This document shows positions 12,492 through 22,726 of a stretch of DNA of 64,000 nucleotides, in pieces (within the stretch, counting starts at the first letter, position 1; every line of letters starts with the position of its first letter). The notes below the pieces were generated by a model, which was not told where the DNA came from, searched no databases, and saw nothing but the letters and a program-made list of their open reading frames with translations. The stretch comes from Polyodon spathula (taxonomy: Eukaryota > Chordata > Actinopteri > Acipenseriformes > Polyodontidae): assembly GCF_017654505.1 (NCBI RefSeq), contig NC_054535.1:84733785-84797784 (forward strand). Reading direction: 5' to 3'. The translations under genes and the position numbers were made by a program.

Positions 12492-13874
12492 TGTAAAGGA
12501 CCAGGAGCCACATGCTGGTGAATCTCCGTACTTTCACCCTGTCAACAGGCACCAACGCAACAGATTTGCAGGCAAGTACGTTTATTTACAATATTCACAA
12601 CCAATTCAAACAGTTTTCGCTAACTCTCACGCCCTGTCCGGGCCACTGACTAACTCACTTCTTTATCCCTCTCTAAGCTACTTCGTTATATGAAAGTCGA
12701 TGTGAAGTCTCAGGCTCCCTTGGATGAAGTGAGTCAGTCTGTAGAAAAGGTTTGATTCCGCTCTCTTTACTGAAGCTGTCCCGAGTCACAGGTAAGGATT
12801 GGAAGGGCTCCCTCTCCTGGAGTTGTCCTGAAACACAGGTAGGTACCAGACCCTCCCCCTTCTGGAGCTATCCTGGAACACAGGTAAGTAAGACAGGCTT
12901 CCTCTGCTGGAGCTATCCTGGAACGCAAGTAAGTATGAGATCAGCTCCCTCTGCTGGAAGAGACCTGAAACACTGATAAATATAGAACAGACTCCCTCTG
13001 CTGGAATTATCTTGAAACACGGGTAAGTATGAGACAAGCGCCCTCTCCTGGAGTTGTCCTGGAACACAAGTAAACATTAAACAGACTCCTTTGCTGGAGT
13101 TATCTTGGTACACAGGTAAGTAGGAGACAGGCTCCTTCTGCTGAAATTGTCCTGGAACACAATGTATATGACCCCAGCTGTCCATGGAAGGAAACGAAGG
13201 TGGAATTAGTTATATCCAGGCTGTGGAAAAGAAATCTCCGGCAGCCAACTCTCTATCGAACACGGAAGTAAACTGCGTTCCTTAAAATCCAGCGATCACC
13301 TGTGGTTACCACATGTCCAATGCATTGCATCTGTGCTGAAAGTAAATTACGTATTTCCAGCCTCATAAGTCCGTTCTTTCTGGTTATTTTCTCTGTCTCT
13401 GTTATACATAAACGAATAAATTCGTCCGGGTAATAAAGCAAATAATACCACACGCTTTTGTTGTGACGGCGCACAACCACACAGTGCCAAACAGCGCAAG
13501 TTTCTTTTTCGTCTGTTTAAGAAATCCAACTTCTTCAGACAACGCCCGTCAAAAGAAAAATAACATTTTATAATAAAAAATAAAGACTGCCTCAACAAGA
13601 GGAAAATCGCATCTAGTTTTAAACTCAATATTATTGTCTATTTTTATCAAAGCAGAAAGCTTTACCTCCCGATGTTTTCAGCTCAACGTAGTTAACACTA
13701 TTTCCTTCTGGAACCTCCGACCCGTGTTCCCCACACACCTCTCTATAGTTCTGCCCTGCTTCCTTTTTAAACCCAGTAAACCCCACCCAACTAATTGGTG
13801 CTATTGTTTTGGGGTTGTGTCGTTTCTTCCCTAGCGTCGCTATTTCTTCAAGACGCCGCTATCCTTTCCTCACA
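12492..13874 (-). mobile_element. Solo LTR, 1.38 kb, with internal minisatellite
   Basis: On the minus strand the unit begins TGTGAGGAAAGG and ends CCTTTACA, with TG...CA termini. CAAG flanks it on both sides (12488-12491 and 13875-13878), a 4-bp target duplication. Minus-strand signals are in LTR order. A TATA-like TTTAAAAAGG lies at 13762-13771, about 105 bases from the LTR start. AATAAA lies at 12581-12586, about 95 bases before the LTR end. No internal retroelement genes adjoin it, so it is read as a solo LTR left by recombination. It is unusually long because of the tandem array inside it. The family was not identified. Confidence 0.65.
12750..13165. repeat. 46-bp minisatellite, about 9 units
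   Basis: A CACAGGTAAG-like start recurs at 12787, 12834, 12879, 12924, 12971, 13018, 13065, 13111 and 13158, giving spacings of 45-47 bases. A partial unit precedes the first. Each unit reads approximately CACAGGTAAGTATGAGACAG, then CTCCCTCTGCTGGAG, then TTATCCTGGAA. Units differ at many positions, so the array is not freshly amplified. Minus-strand open frames across it are repetitive (FQDNSRRG-like) and rotate frame because the period is not a multiple of three, so they are not taken as genes. Confidence 0.92.
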
Positions 13875-13946
13875 CAAGATATATTTATTCAGTTAAGATA
13901 CACATTTCTGTAAATAAAATAACATTGCTGAATACATGACTGGTTA

Positions 13947-14089
13947 CACCGTTTAACAATTTTTTTTTTTTTTTTGGTTCCTGGGTAGTAAGTGTTATTT
14001 CCTAATTGCTTATGCCTCAAAAGTATAGAAACTGGCTATTATTCCCCACAAACTTTGCTTTTGTGACCAGGACAGTGATATTTTGAAAT
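13947..14089 (+). repeat. Left terminal inverted repeat
   Basis: 143 bases, inverted relative to 15107-15239. A run of about 17 T (13959-13975) replaces the short T run of the other arm and accounts for most of the length difference. Confidence 0.85.
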
Positions 14090-14163
14090 GAACATTCCAG
14101 ATAGATTCAGTGCTGAGAGAACTTTCTAGAACTTTCCAGTAATATAAATAGTAGTATAAATAC
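14090..14163 (+). promoter_or_regulatory. Heat-shock-element-like promoter of the transposon
   Basis: The stretch at 14119-14136 reads GAA-CT-TTC-TA-GAA-CT-TTC, a perfect run of four alternating nGAAn pentamers, which is the binding pattern of heat shock factor. A two-pentamer site GAA-CA-TTC lies at 14090-14097. TATAAATA follows at 14143-14150 and TATAAATAC at 14155-14163. An ATG at 14235 and the ORF start at 14254 lie within 100 bases downstream. The arrangement is that of a heat-inducible promoter; function is inferred from sequence only. Confidence 0.55.
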
Positions 14164-14253
14164 AGGGGCCTTAAGCCCACCAGTTCAGTTTAGTTCCAGC
14201 TGCCTAAGTGGATACTTATCTGCATTTTTCTGAGATGGCATCAAGAGGCTGCA

Positions 14254-14985
14254 ATGGTGGCATTCCTGATGGGTCTCCAAGGTGGTTTTACCAAGTTTCC
14301 TTGCTATCTTTGCCTTTGGGACAGCAGGGACACCAAGGCGCACTACCACAGGCAGGACTGGCCACAGCGGACAGAGTTCTCTGTGGGGAGGAACAACGTC
14401 AAGTGGGAGCCACTGGTGGACCCCCGGAAGGTGCTGATGCCACCACTGCACATCAAATTGGGTCTTATGAAACAATTTGTCAGAGCTCTAGATAAGGAGT
14501 CAGCAGCCTTCAAGTACCTTCAAGACTTCTTCCCTAAGCTGTCTGAGGCAAAGGTCAAAGCCGGTGTCTTCGTCGGACCACAGATAAAGAAGATCCTGGA
14601 GTGCAATGAATTCCCCAAGAAGCTCACTAGTAAGGAGAAAGTGGCTTGGAACAGCTTTGTCGCAGTGGTTCGGGGCTTCCTGGGCAATCACAAGACCAAA
14701 AACTATGTGGAGCTGGTTGAGACTCTGGTGAAGAACTACGGCACAATGGGCTATAGGATGTCCCTCAAAGTCCATATCCTTGATGCTCATCTTGGTAAAT
14801 TCAAGGAGAACATGGGAGCGTACTCGGAGGAGCAAGGTGAGTGCTTCCACCGGCATATACTGGACTTTGAACGCCGCTACCAAGGACAGTATAACGAGAA
14901 CCTGATGGGAGACTACATTTGGGGGCTGATTCGTGAAAGTGATTTACAGTATAATCGTAAATCTCAAAAAACTACTGACTTCTAA
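14254..14985 (+). CDS. Unknown-function transposon protein, 243 aa
   Basis: An open frame with no stops inside a TIR-flanked element. From memory, close relatives are predicted proteins of unknown function scattered in fish and invertebrate genomes; I cannot confirm this here. Visible motifs are a knuckle-like CYLCLWDSR (C17, C20, W22, D23), PPLHIKLG at 63-70, SLKVHILDAHL at 170-180, and SEEQGECFH at 191-199. The Cys pair, conserved His and acidic residues suggest a metal-binding fold. A transposase core with a late catalytic Glu near 193-196 is possible but unproven. The protein opens directly on what looks like an internal conserved block (VAFLMGLQGGFTK), so the N-terminal half of a longer ancestor is probably missing. 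An upstream ATG at 14235 is in another frame and leads to an unrelated peptide that ends at 14495. Start chosen: first in-frame ATG. Probably encoded by a deletion derivative. Confidence 0.6.
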   Translation: MVAFLMGLQGGFTKFPCYLCLWDSRDTKAHYHRQDWPQRTEFSVGRNNVKWEPLVDPRKVLMPPLHIKLGLMKQFVRALDKESAAFKYLQDFFPKLSEAKVKAGVFVGPQIKKILECNEFPKKLTSKEKVAWNSFVAVVRGFLGNHKTKNYVELVETLVKNYGTMGYRMSLKVHILDAHLGKFKENMGAYSEEQGECFHRHILDFERRYQGQYNENLMGDYIWGLIRESDLQYNRKSQKTTDF

Positions 14986-15106
14986 ATCTTTTGTAGACAT
15001 ATTTTCACTACATGTTCATTTGGATTCATATGTTGTTTTTTTCCGACTTTATGTGAACGAAAAGACACAAATTCGCCCGTTTTCTCATTGGAAATTTTGT
15101 TGGTAA

Positions 15107-15239
15107 ATTTCAAAATATCACTGTCCTGGTCACAAAAGCAAAGTTTGTGGGGAATAATAGCCATTTTCTATATTTTTGAGGCATAAGCAATTAGGAAATA
15201 ACTATTACTACCCAGGAACAAAAATTGTGTTACATAGTG
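15107..15239 (-). repeat. Right terminal inverted repeat
   Basis: 133 bases, inverted relative to the left arm and ending in the better-preserved CACTA terminus (TAGTG on the plus strand). Confidence 0.85.
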
Positions 15240-15242
15240 TTA

Positions 15243-18200
15243 TTACAGTTTTATTAAACATATCCGCAACACCTATGTAGACACTGTATGTAAAAGGTTT
15301 ACCTATGGTATATATTCCTAACCCAGGTGAGGGTGATTATTTCTGTGTCATTTCTTTGCTATGGCTACAAAATAACAGTTTGGGATATTAACCCCTGACA
15401 GGCAGTCAATGTGTTTACGTCATATAGCCCTGTTAAGGGTTCAGAGTGGCCTTGTTCATATTCTTGTTACTGTAACAGCATTTAAGTTAAACACAATGTC
15501 ATTTTCACATACAAAACTAAACAAAAGTAATGTTAGCGTCACCAAATTAATGTAAGCCGGTAAAGTTTAAGTTTTAGTCTTCGGAGGAGACGGCCAAGGT
15601 TCTTGAAGTGCACACGTCAATGTCCAAGGCCTGATTTCTTCATTCAATATTTTTTTTTTTCTTGAGCACAGGTTTTGTAGTTTTAGACCACAGAGATACC
15701 CACTGTTCCTCTTCATTTTGTCCCTCTCACTCTAACCAAAACAAAAGACCCAATCTAACTATTCTAAGCAGCAACATCACAGTGTGTGTGGGTCATATTA
15801 TTAAAGGAGGAGTAGCATGAGGAGAATTAAGTAATCATTTTTGCTGTATTCAGAATGATCAAATTATGCTTATCAAATACAAACATAAATATTTGTTTAG
15901 TTTGTATACATAATAATAACATAGTATATATCTGTCTTCATGCAACAGTTCAAATATTGTAACCTGACCTAAATAGAAAATACATTCCAACACTACGTTT
16001 GTAACAAGGACTGAAGGACTCAAAGCGAGCCTAATTATTTGTATTGTTTTTCTAACAGAATGCGTTTTCATTCACAATTAATTTGACTTTAGATTAGACT
16101 TTACCCTTTGCAATTTACTCTATGACATGAATGTTGTGATTTTTGATTTCAGTATAATTGAATTAGGGGTGTCAAGTATGGCATGCTTCAGATGTAATCA
16201 TATTAAGGGGATTAAACGCACTGATTTGGGGGGATAATTGTCATTTAAAACAGGCTGGATATAAAGTCAGCATGCCTCTTTGTATTTATGTATGCTGTTT
16301 GACAATGGTTTGAGAGAAGTGGTGTTTTGTGTCCCTTTGAAAATGTTGTATTATGCTGTTATCCCAGCAATGTAATCCTTCTACAAGACAAATGATAGCC
16401 AAATCTGGAGTTTAGTAACTTAAGTGACTCCTTTGTGCTTCGTCATGGTCTATTTGTTATGTCACCAGAGCAGCGCCTTCTTTCTCTGCTTTAATGTCCG
16501 TCCTTCCTCGCCCGCATGGTACCGGCCCAGTGTGTTGTTAGTATGCCATCTTTCCGACAGGACAAGCAGAAGTTTCGCATTGTGGGGGAGGGGGGGGGGT
16601 CCTCTCCACTTTTGTATCTTTACTGAATCTTTAATCCCATGGTGGTCCTAGAATTATGTACCTCCATCTGCCAAGTCATGTTTATTTACAACAGGATTGC
16701 AAAAAAGAATAATGACTTTATAATCATCCTGTATACTGTATGACATTTATAGTATTTTACAGGCTTGTTCATCAAAGAAAAATGAGTATGAGTGTTTGCC
16801 TACACTATTTATTATTATCTGTCAAACATTATATTGCTTTTATTACACCCTTATACCAATTTTATAAAAAGACTAAAATATTCTAGTATATGCTTATTTT
16901 TTGTCTCATTTTTACTGCACTGTATATTCTTTATAGAATATGAACATTGTATTTATATTCAAATAGAAAAGAACCTAGGTTATAGTTCCAAAAGATTCTG
17001 TCAGTTCTCACTCACACAAAAGTCTTTTAATAACTCACCGTTGTGTTTGTGTCTGACAGGTCTCAATGCTCTCCACCTAGCCCTGTCAATTGTATTGAAT
17101 TTACTTCTCATGTTTTTATTAGTTTATAAATAATCTACATACAGTGCAGTATTAAATAACCATTAGTACAAACTGATTTATTAATGTGTAAACATGTTTT
17201 TTTAACAATGAATAAACAAAAACAAAGTTTAAAATACCCTTCTTGTGGCTTAATGTTCATATGCAGTTCTCACTGTGAAAACACACCTACAGTCCTCACA
17301 GTGGTGGATGTCATTGACATGCTGCAAATGGCAGTTATCCATTTTTATGTAACAAGGTCCCTGTTGATGACTAGAAGGAACAGGTCTGGGATACACTAGT
17401 CAACCCTCAGCTGTCACTGGGCCATTGTTCTGCAGGAAATGGTAAATGGCATAATGTGAACAAAATGAAGTGAAATCCACATTCTCAAATGACATTATTC
17501 CCACACTGTCCTTCCATAAATGAAATCACTGTCCAGAAAGGTTTTTAAAATCCAGTTAACCTCTTATATCTCGCTTGTGATGTGTATCACCAACAAGGTA
17601 CACATGTAATTATATAAATGTACGTATTCTACAGGTTCTAGAACTGCGTAACAGCTCAATGTTGATAAAATGTGCTTAAGGCATTCTACATTATTGAGAT
17701 TATAGTAATGTGGGGGTATATGGAGGGTTAGGTTTACTGATTTTGGAAAATGTAAAATGTTTTATACCACTTAGAAAGAGTGGAGCAAACTGTGTATTAC
17801 AGCATGAGCTTATTAAATCTGGCACTATTTGAGAAAAGCATATTGTATTTTGCCATATTCACCTCAGTAACTCCCTATTGCCTTTACAATTGGGTTTAAT
17901 TAAGCTAGTATTGTAATAAAGCACAAGGGATTTAATTACACCCAGATTTCAACGCCACTTAAATGTTTGAAATATTTAATTTCTATCCATAATTCTATTT
18001 AATAAGTGTGTTTTGCACAATTCTCAATTCCTGTTTTGCTTACTATCGTTCATTATTTCCCAGGTTTACTGACTAATACCTTTTTTCCTAAAAGCTTAAT
18101 TTCTGAACAGTGGCAAAGGTGAGTTAAAATCTCTACACAAAAGCAGTTTCAGAAGGGACAAAAATTACAGCAGTATGCACATAGTTATTTTTTACAAACC

Positions 18201-18360
18201 AAGATAATGATAGCAATCACACGTAAACAGAACACTATTCAGTATTTGAGGTTTAAAGTATCCCTCTGCGCAGAAACTGTGTCAGTGCAATATGAATACA
18301 CCTTTTATTTTAGTGTTTGAATACGTACATGAATACGTATTGTAATAAATTAGCGAAGAA
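15243..18360. other. AT-rich noncoding stretch
   Basis: About 3.1 kb with no gene I can support. A G-rich run lies at 16585-16600. Open frames are short and lack motifs. Confidence 0.5.
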
Positions 18361-18369
18361 GGAACAAAC

Positions 18370-18765
18370 TGTGACCAATAAGGCTTTTATTGTTATAGCA
18401 GGTTACAGCAATTAAGCAGGTCCTTCACAGCGACTACAAACAGCACTTCTGCAACACACACCACTCAGCTAGCTCCTGCCAGGAGCACCCAATGATCCGC
18501 TGAATCCCTGGCCACGCTTGTCACGCTCGGCAGGGGCCACTGCTGGTGCAGAGATACATGCATAGTCCCAAACAGTAAAGACTGCAGACAGAGCGATTGT
18601 TTCCTTCTCTCTTGTGAACAGCACAGCTGCAGGGTTGTGCAATCAGTCCTGCACACGATTTGCAGAGTGCACAGCAATAGCACAGGTCAGCAAAGTCTAC
18701 AGACACCGTTCAAGCACAGACACACATAATACAACCCCGGTGTCAGCCGTCAGTATCTATGTCTT
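18370..18765 (-). repeat. GC-richer LTR-like fragment
   Basis: A compositional island beginning TGTGACCAATAAGGC. On the minus strand it carries AATAAAA close to that end, as an LTR's 3' end would. The other end was not found and a (TA)n array lies just beyond, so it may be truncated. The family is unknown. Confidence 0.35.
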
Positions 18766-18809
18766 TGGTTTAATTTTATTCTCCAGGTGCTCAAAAACGT
18801 CTCTAAGGG

Positions 18810-18810
<1 letters not shown>

Positions 18811-18884
<74 letters not shown>
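18811..18884. repeat. (TA)n microsatellite
   Basis: A pure array of about 36 TA units. It produces spurious Tyr-Ile open frames on both strands. Confidence 0.97.
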
Positions 18885-18886
<2 letters not shown>

Positions 18887-19600
18887 CATGGATATGGATT
18901 TTCAAGGTTGAAAGCATTTTGGTTTCTCCAGAGAATTATCTTCAAATGGCATTTCTATTTGTGCCGGTATTCTTTAATCTTTTGCTTCCTGTAAATAATA
19001 TCAATTGAGGAATTTAGGTTAGTTCCCCAGAAAGAGAATGAAGGAGCTTAGATTTTCAAATCTGCACTCTGCTCCCAGCCTCTTTCATTTTCACATATAA
19101 TATAACACATTTTTTGCTGAGAGAGAACTCCATATTCCTCATTCATGTGTCTTATGCTTGTTGGTCTGTGTGTGCAATCTGTTTCTGTGTAAACTGTTAG
19201 ATGTTCTAGGTGACTGCTTGCAGTAGCCGATCCGTTGGCAGGTACTTCTGCATCCAAGACTGCTTTTACTGCTGGTGCTACTCGAAACTTAACTGGTTGT
19301 TCTGTAAAACACTTTGCTGCAAATTTCTACCTCTAGCTTCTCAGAGGTCATGAAGATTCCACACCATTGTTTTTCAAATATGGCAATGGTGGACACCAGC
19401 AGTGCCTTTGCTACTCTTACACAGATGTAGGGGTTAGTGGTAACTGATATGCAGCATTGATTCAGCCTGTCTTCTAGTAGATGCTTTAAACTTAACTTCA
19501 GACTTTGCATATATGAATTTATGAAAGCGGTCTCTCTATACATGTGGCCTGAAAGGAAAGCAGCAGGGCTTCCAAGGCATGCTGTGAGATGTTTGTCTTA
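18885..19600. other. No feature recognised
   Basis: Noncoding sequence of moderate GC content with no nameable repeat or gene. Confidence 0.45.
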
Positions 19601-19605
19601 TTTAT

Positions 19606-20193
19606 ACCCCTTTCACAACATGCACAATAAGCACATCAATGTGAAGTGTTACGGTAGTTTGCACTTGGCAATCGAGGGCGAAAGTGTGGTAATTGACAGA
19701 TTCTGTGTTTTGTTTTTAAATTTAAAGTTTGGTTGCTTGGTTGAGTAGCACATATAAGTCCCTTGCACACTGGGATGCTCTTCATGGGTCAGGACCTGCT
19801 GTCATGCAGGTTGGCTACGTGATCTCACACTGTTTTTGATAAAGCAGGGTTGACCTCGGGGACGGACATACACAGTGTGGACATCAATGCCCCGGAAGCA
19901 GCTTGTTATGGATGCGTCCACTCAAGCTTCTCTGGATCGAAAAGTCAGCCCAAATGTTGATTAAAGCAAGTCTTTCTTCATTCTTGCTGTAATCTGGCTC
20001 ATGGTGTCTCTTGACAACAATATGGCTAAACAAGAGAAACAGAAATGTTCCTTCAGGAAGTTAAACCTTCATGCAGGTGTGGCTGTTTGTTATTTCGTTG
20101 GCCGTCATGCATTTTGTCTTGCTCAACCTGGTCCAATGCATGTCGATTGCTGGATCGTTGTGACCCGAGTCAGAGTGCCAGTGTGAAAGGGGA
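19606..20193. repeat. Possible MITE with CCCCTTTCACA inverted ends
   Basis: CCCCTTTCACA near 19607 is matched by TGTGAAAGGGG at 20182-20192 in inverted orientation. TCACACTG-type phrases recur in the interior and near the right end. Such ends recur in fish MITEs. The arms match for only ~11-14 bases and no target duplication is clear, so the call is tentative. Confidence 0.35.
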
Positions 20194-20934
20194 TGAAGAT
20201 TTTTTCAGTCTTGGCACTTTGTCAGAAGATGGGTAAAACTGCTGTGACTTTGCTCACTAGTGGTCCTGCCACACTGCTTTCAACCACATCCACTTCCTTT
20301 AGAGTAATGCCTGACACTATTTGCCAAATTGCAATGAAACCTTATGTGCAGGATCTTGCATTTATACAGGGTTATTCATAAACAATGTGCCATAAGTGGG
20401 AGGACTGCCTTATGAACATTGGACGCGTTCGAAGGCAGGTGTTCGGATGGAGTGGATTTCTTACTTGCTGTACTTGATGTTCTTGGATTAAATCTTGTGG
20501 GAAACCTGCAGCCTGTAGTGCAGAGTTTGAATATTACATTAGTCCTATACCAAGTTCTGGGTTTCAGAATTATCCTTCACATAGATTATTGAAATGACTA
20601 TATGCCAGGAATTTGAGGCCCATCTGATCTGTTTTGAACTGCTTGCATTTATCACAGCATGAATAAGTGTCACCTGAATCAAGGGTTTCAAGTGGGAACT
20701 GTTCATTCTGGTAGTGCAAGCTTCTTGCCGCACAGTAGTAGTGGGGTGCACTAGGAGTGCAGTGATTTTATATATATTAAAAACATGTGCATACTTTAAC
20801 TTGAGTTTACAAGAATGGAACTATCTTATACATTTATAATTGATGAAAGTTATGGGCTATGGCCAAGCTTTGAAACTTGTTATGGTTGTACAACAAACAA
20901 TTATTTTAAAACAATGTCACTGACAATATGACTG
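20194..20934. other. No feature recognised
   Basis: Noncoding. Nothing nameable was seen. Confidence 0.45.
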
Positions 20935-21190
20935 TGCCCCATTAGGACTTGCTATACTGTTATTATGGGTCCTCCACTAATGCCCAAACCTAACCCTATC
21001 CTTGCACTACTAATATGTCATTGTAGGTACAACTTGCTGTAATCCTTACTTGTTGCATCCTAGTTCATAGTAGTAGTATTATTTGCACTTACTATACTGT
21101 ATGTAAATATTAATCTTGCATTGTAATGCTGTACTGCCTTGTAAGACCTGTAAGTCGCCTTGGGTAAGGGTGTCTACCAAATAAATAACA
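20935..21190 (+). repeat. Retroposon 3' end (L2/SINE-type tail)
   Basis: The end at 21145-21188 reads CCTGTAAGTCGCCTTGGGTAA, then GGGTGTCTACCAAATAAATAA. This is the characteristic tail shared by fish L2-type LINEs and the SINEs that borrow their machinery. The upstream ~200 bases are probably its 3' untranslated region. A similar tail ends the SINE at 32.3 kb. Confidence 0.6.
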
Positions 21191-21647
21191 TATATTAAAA
21201 ATAAATGCAAATATGGTGAATATTTAAATTAAATTCTAGGAGAGTCTCCTGTTACTATGATAATTTTAATTAACCCAACATTTCAAAAGCCTCACATTTT
21301 AAACTGTTCATGACAAATTAGGTATTTTTTGTTTTGCTAAAAATATAATTTTGATTAGTTACAGTTTCAAATGCCAAAAGAAGGCAGACGGCACGGATAA
21401 ATGATAAATACAGGATTATGGTTTTGTCATTACTAAAAATGTTATATGCACTGACCTCACAGTGATAACCATAAGCTATATTGAAAATGCATCTCTGCTG
21501 CTATCTGCCTACCTTCTTTTGGCATTTGTATCTCTTCACAGTGTAAACGGCGTCATACTGGACTATCACCTAAATATTCAACTAATACATTCTGGTTACT
21601 GTAACTACTGCATACCGTATGTTGCCTAAACCTGCATAACCTGTTAA

Positions 21648-21655
21648 TATTATTA

Positions 21656-21701
<46 letters not shown>

Positions 21702-21706
21702 TATTA
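21648..21706. repeat. (ATT)n microsatellite
   Basis: About 17 TTA units, lightly interrupted at both ends. Confidence 0.95.
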
Positions 21707-22623
21707 AAAAATGTCAGATAAGGTAGTCTAGCCTATTTGTTTGTTTCTGATTAAGATTAGGATTTGGAGAGTTTATCGTTGAATTTTTTGACTGAGAAAT
21801 TCATTTGTTGGCTGATTTTACATCTCTGTGGTCAGAAAATGCAGTTCCCACTGAATGTAATTTTGAACCAGGTGTACCAAGTTGACAAGTGGTGCAGGCA
21901 GGATATGTAATAATCTTCATTTGAAAATAATTAATTAGTGCCCTGGATACTTGGAAGCTATAAAGGGTTTCTTCTATCATTCCTTTTTCCTAATTAAAAT
22001 ACTAGTTATAGTAATGGACTCAGAAGTAGAAGTTAGAATATGATTGTATATGAAACAAAGACACTAACCCAACTAACACACAACATTTTGTAGTTTGTAG
22101 TGTTGTAGTTTGATCGTGTCATAAATGTACATAAAAATTAGTGATGGGACTGAAGCCTCAGCTGATTCAACCCCACATTAACCAGTTTTAGCAAACAGTG
22201 TTACGAAGTAAAGGTTCATGTGGTTCATTTGAACCACTAGGTCGTGTATTAAAAAATAAATAAATAAAAATGTTAAAACAAAAGTCTGTGTGGTCTGCCT
22301 TCATTAGTATCTGAATGTTTCTACATTGTTGAAGGAATGGGTCATCTCAACATTGCGGCAACATCCATACAGCTCCACAAATTTATGACTAAAGTTTCAT
22401 CACAACATTATATCACAATGATGCTGCAACCAAAGTATAAAGTTGCCACAATGTTGCTGGAATGTAAAATTGTTGGCCTATGGAATCCAATATTCCCACA
22501 GGGCTATGCTAAACCTTAGGAAATAAGAAAATCCAGGGAGCTTGTATGTGCAATTAAGATATTGAAATGTGCTGAATTAATCCCCTGTCATTAGGAATGA
22601 ATAGTTCCAAATTCAAGAATGTA

Positions 22624-22624
<1 letters not shown>
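21707..22624. other. No feature recognised
   Basis: AT-rich noncoding sequence with a short AAATAAATAAATAAA run near 22250. No gene was seen. Confidence 0.45.
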
Positions 22625-22699
<75 letters not shown>

Positions 22700-22726
22700 A
22701 TGTGTGTGTGTGTGTGTATATATATT
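22625..22726. repeat. (TG)n(TA)n(TG)n compound microsatellite
   Basis: A TA core flanked by TG tracts on both sides, with a short second TA run at the right. The TA core is self-complementary. Confidence 0.95.

Larger units (their letters stand above)
13947..15239 (+). mobile_element. Compact DNA transposon with long inverted repeats, CACTA-like ends
   Basis: Inverted repeats cover 13947-14089 and 15107-15239. Over the inner ~113 bases (from TTCCTGGGTAG to ATTTTGAAAT) I count about four mismatches, roughly 96% identity by eye. The outer ends differ more, partly through a poly-T expansion on the left. The right terminus reads inward CACTATGTAAC and the left CACCGTTTAAC. Both are flanked by TTA (13944-13946 and 15240-15242). 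A 3-bp duplication and CACTA-like ends suggest the CACTA/EnSpm superfamily, though TTA also fits the PIF/Harbinger duplication pattern. Between the repeats lie promoter-like motifs and one long ORF. The near-identical arms suggest a fairly recent insertion. Confidence 0.8.

Noticed and set aside
12786..13185. Minus-strand repetitive protein frames (FQDNSRRG repeats)
   Set aside because: Period of 45-47 bases shifts the frame from unit to unit; the frames are a by-product of the minisatellite.
14500..14883. 127-codon minus-strand frame
   Set aside because: Antisense shadow of the transposon ORF, which has the recognisable motifs on the plus strand.
18614..19008. Open frames of 62-126 codons across the (TA)n array
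   Set aside because: They consist mainly of Tyr-Ile repeats from TA dinucleotides on both strands. The same applies at 22591-22815, 51089-51280, 54004-54258 and 58679-58996.
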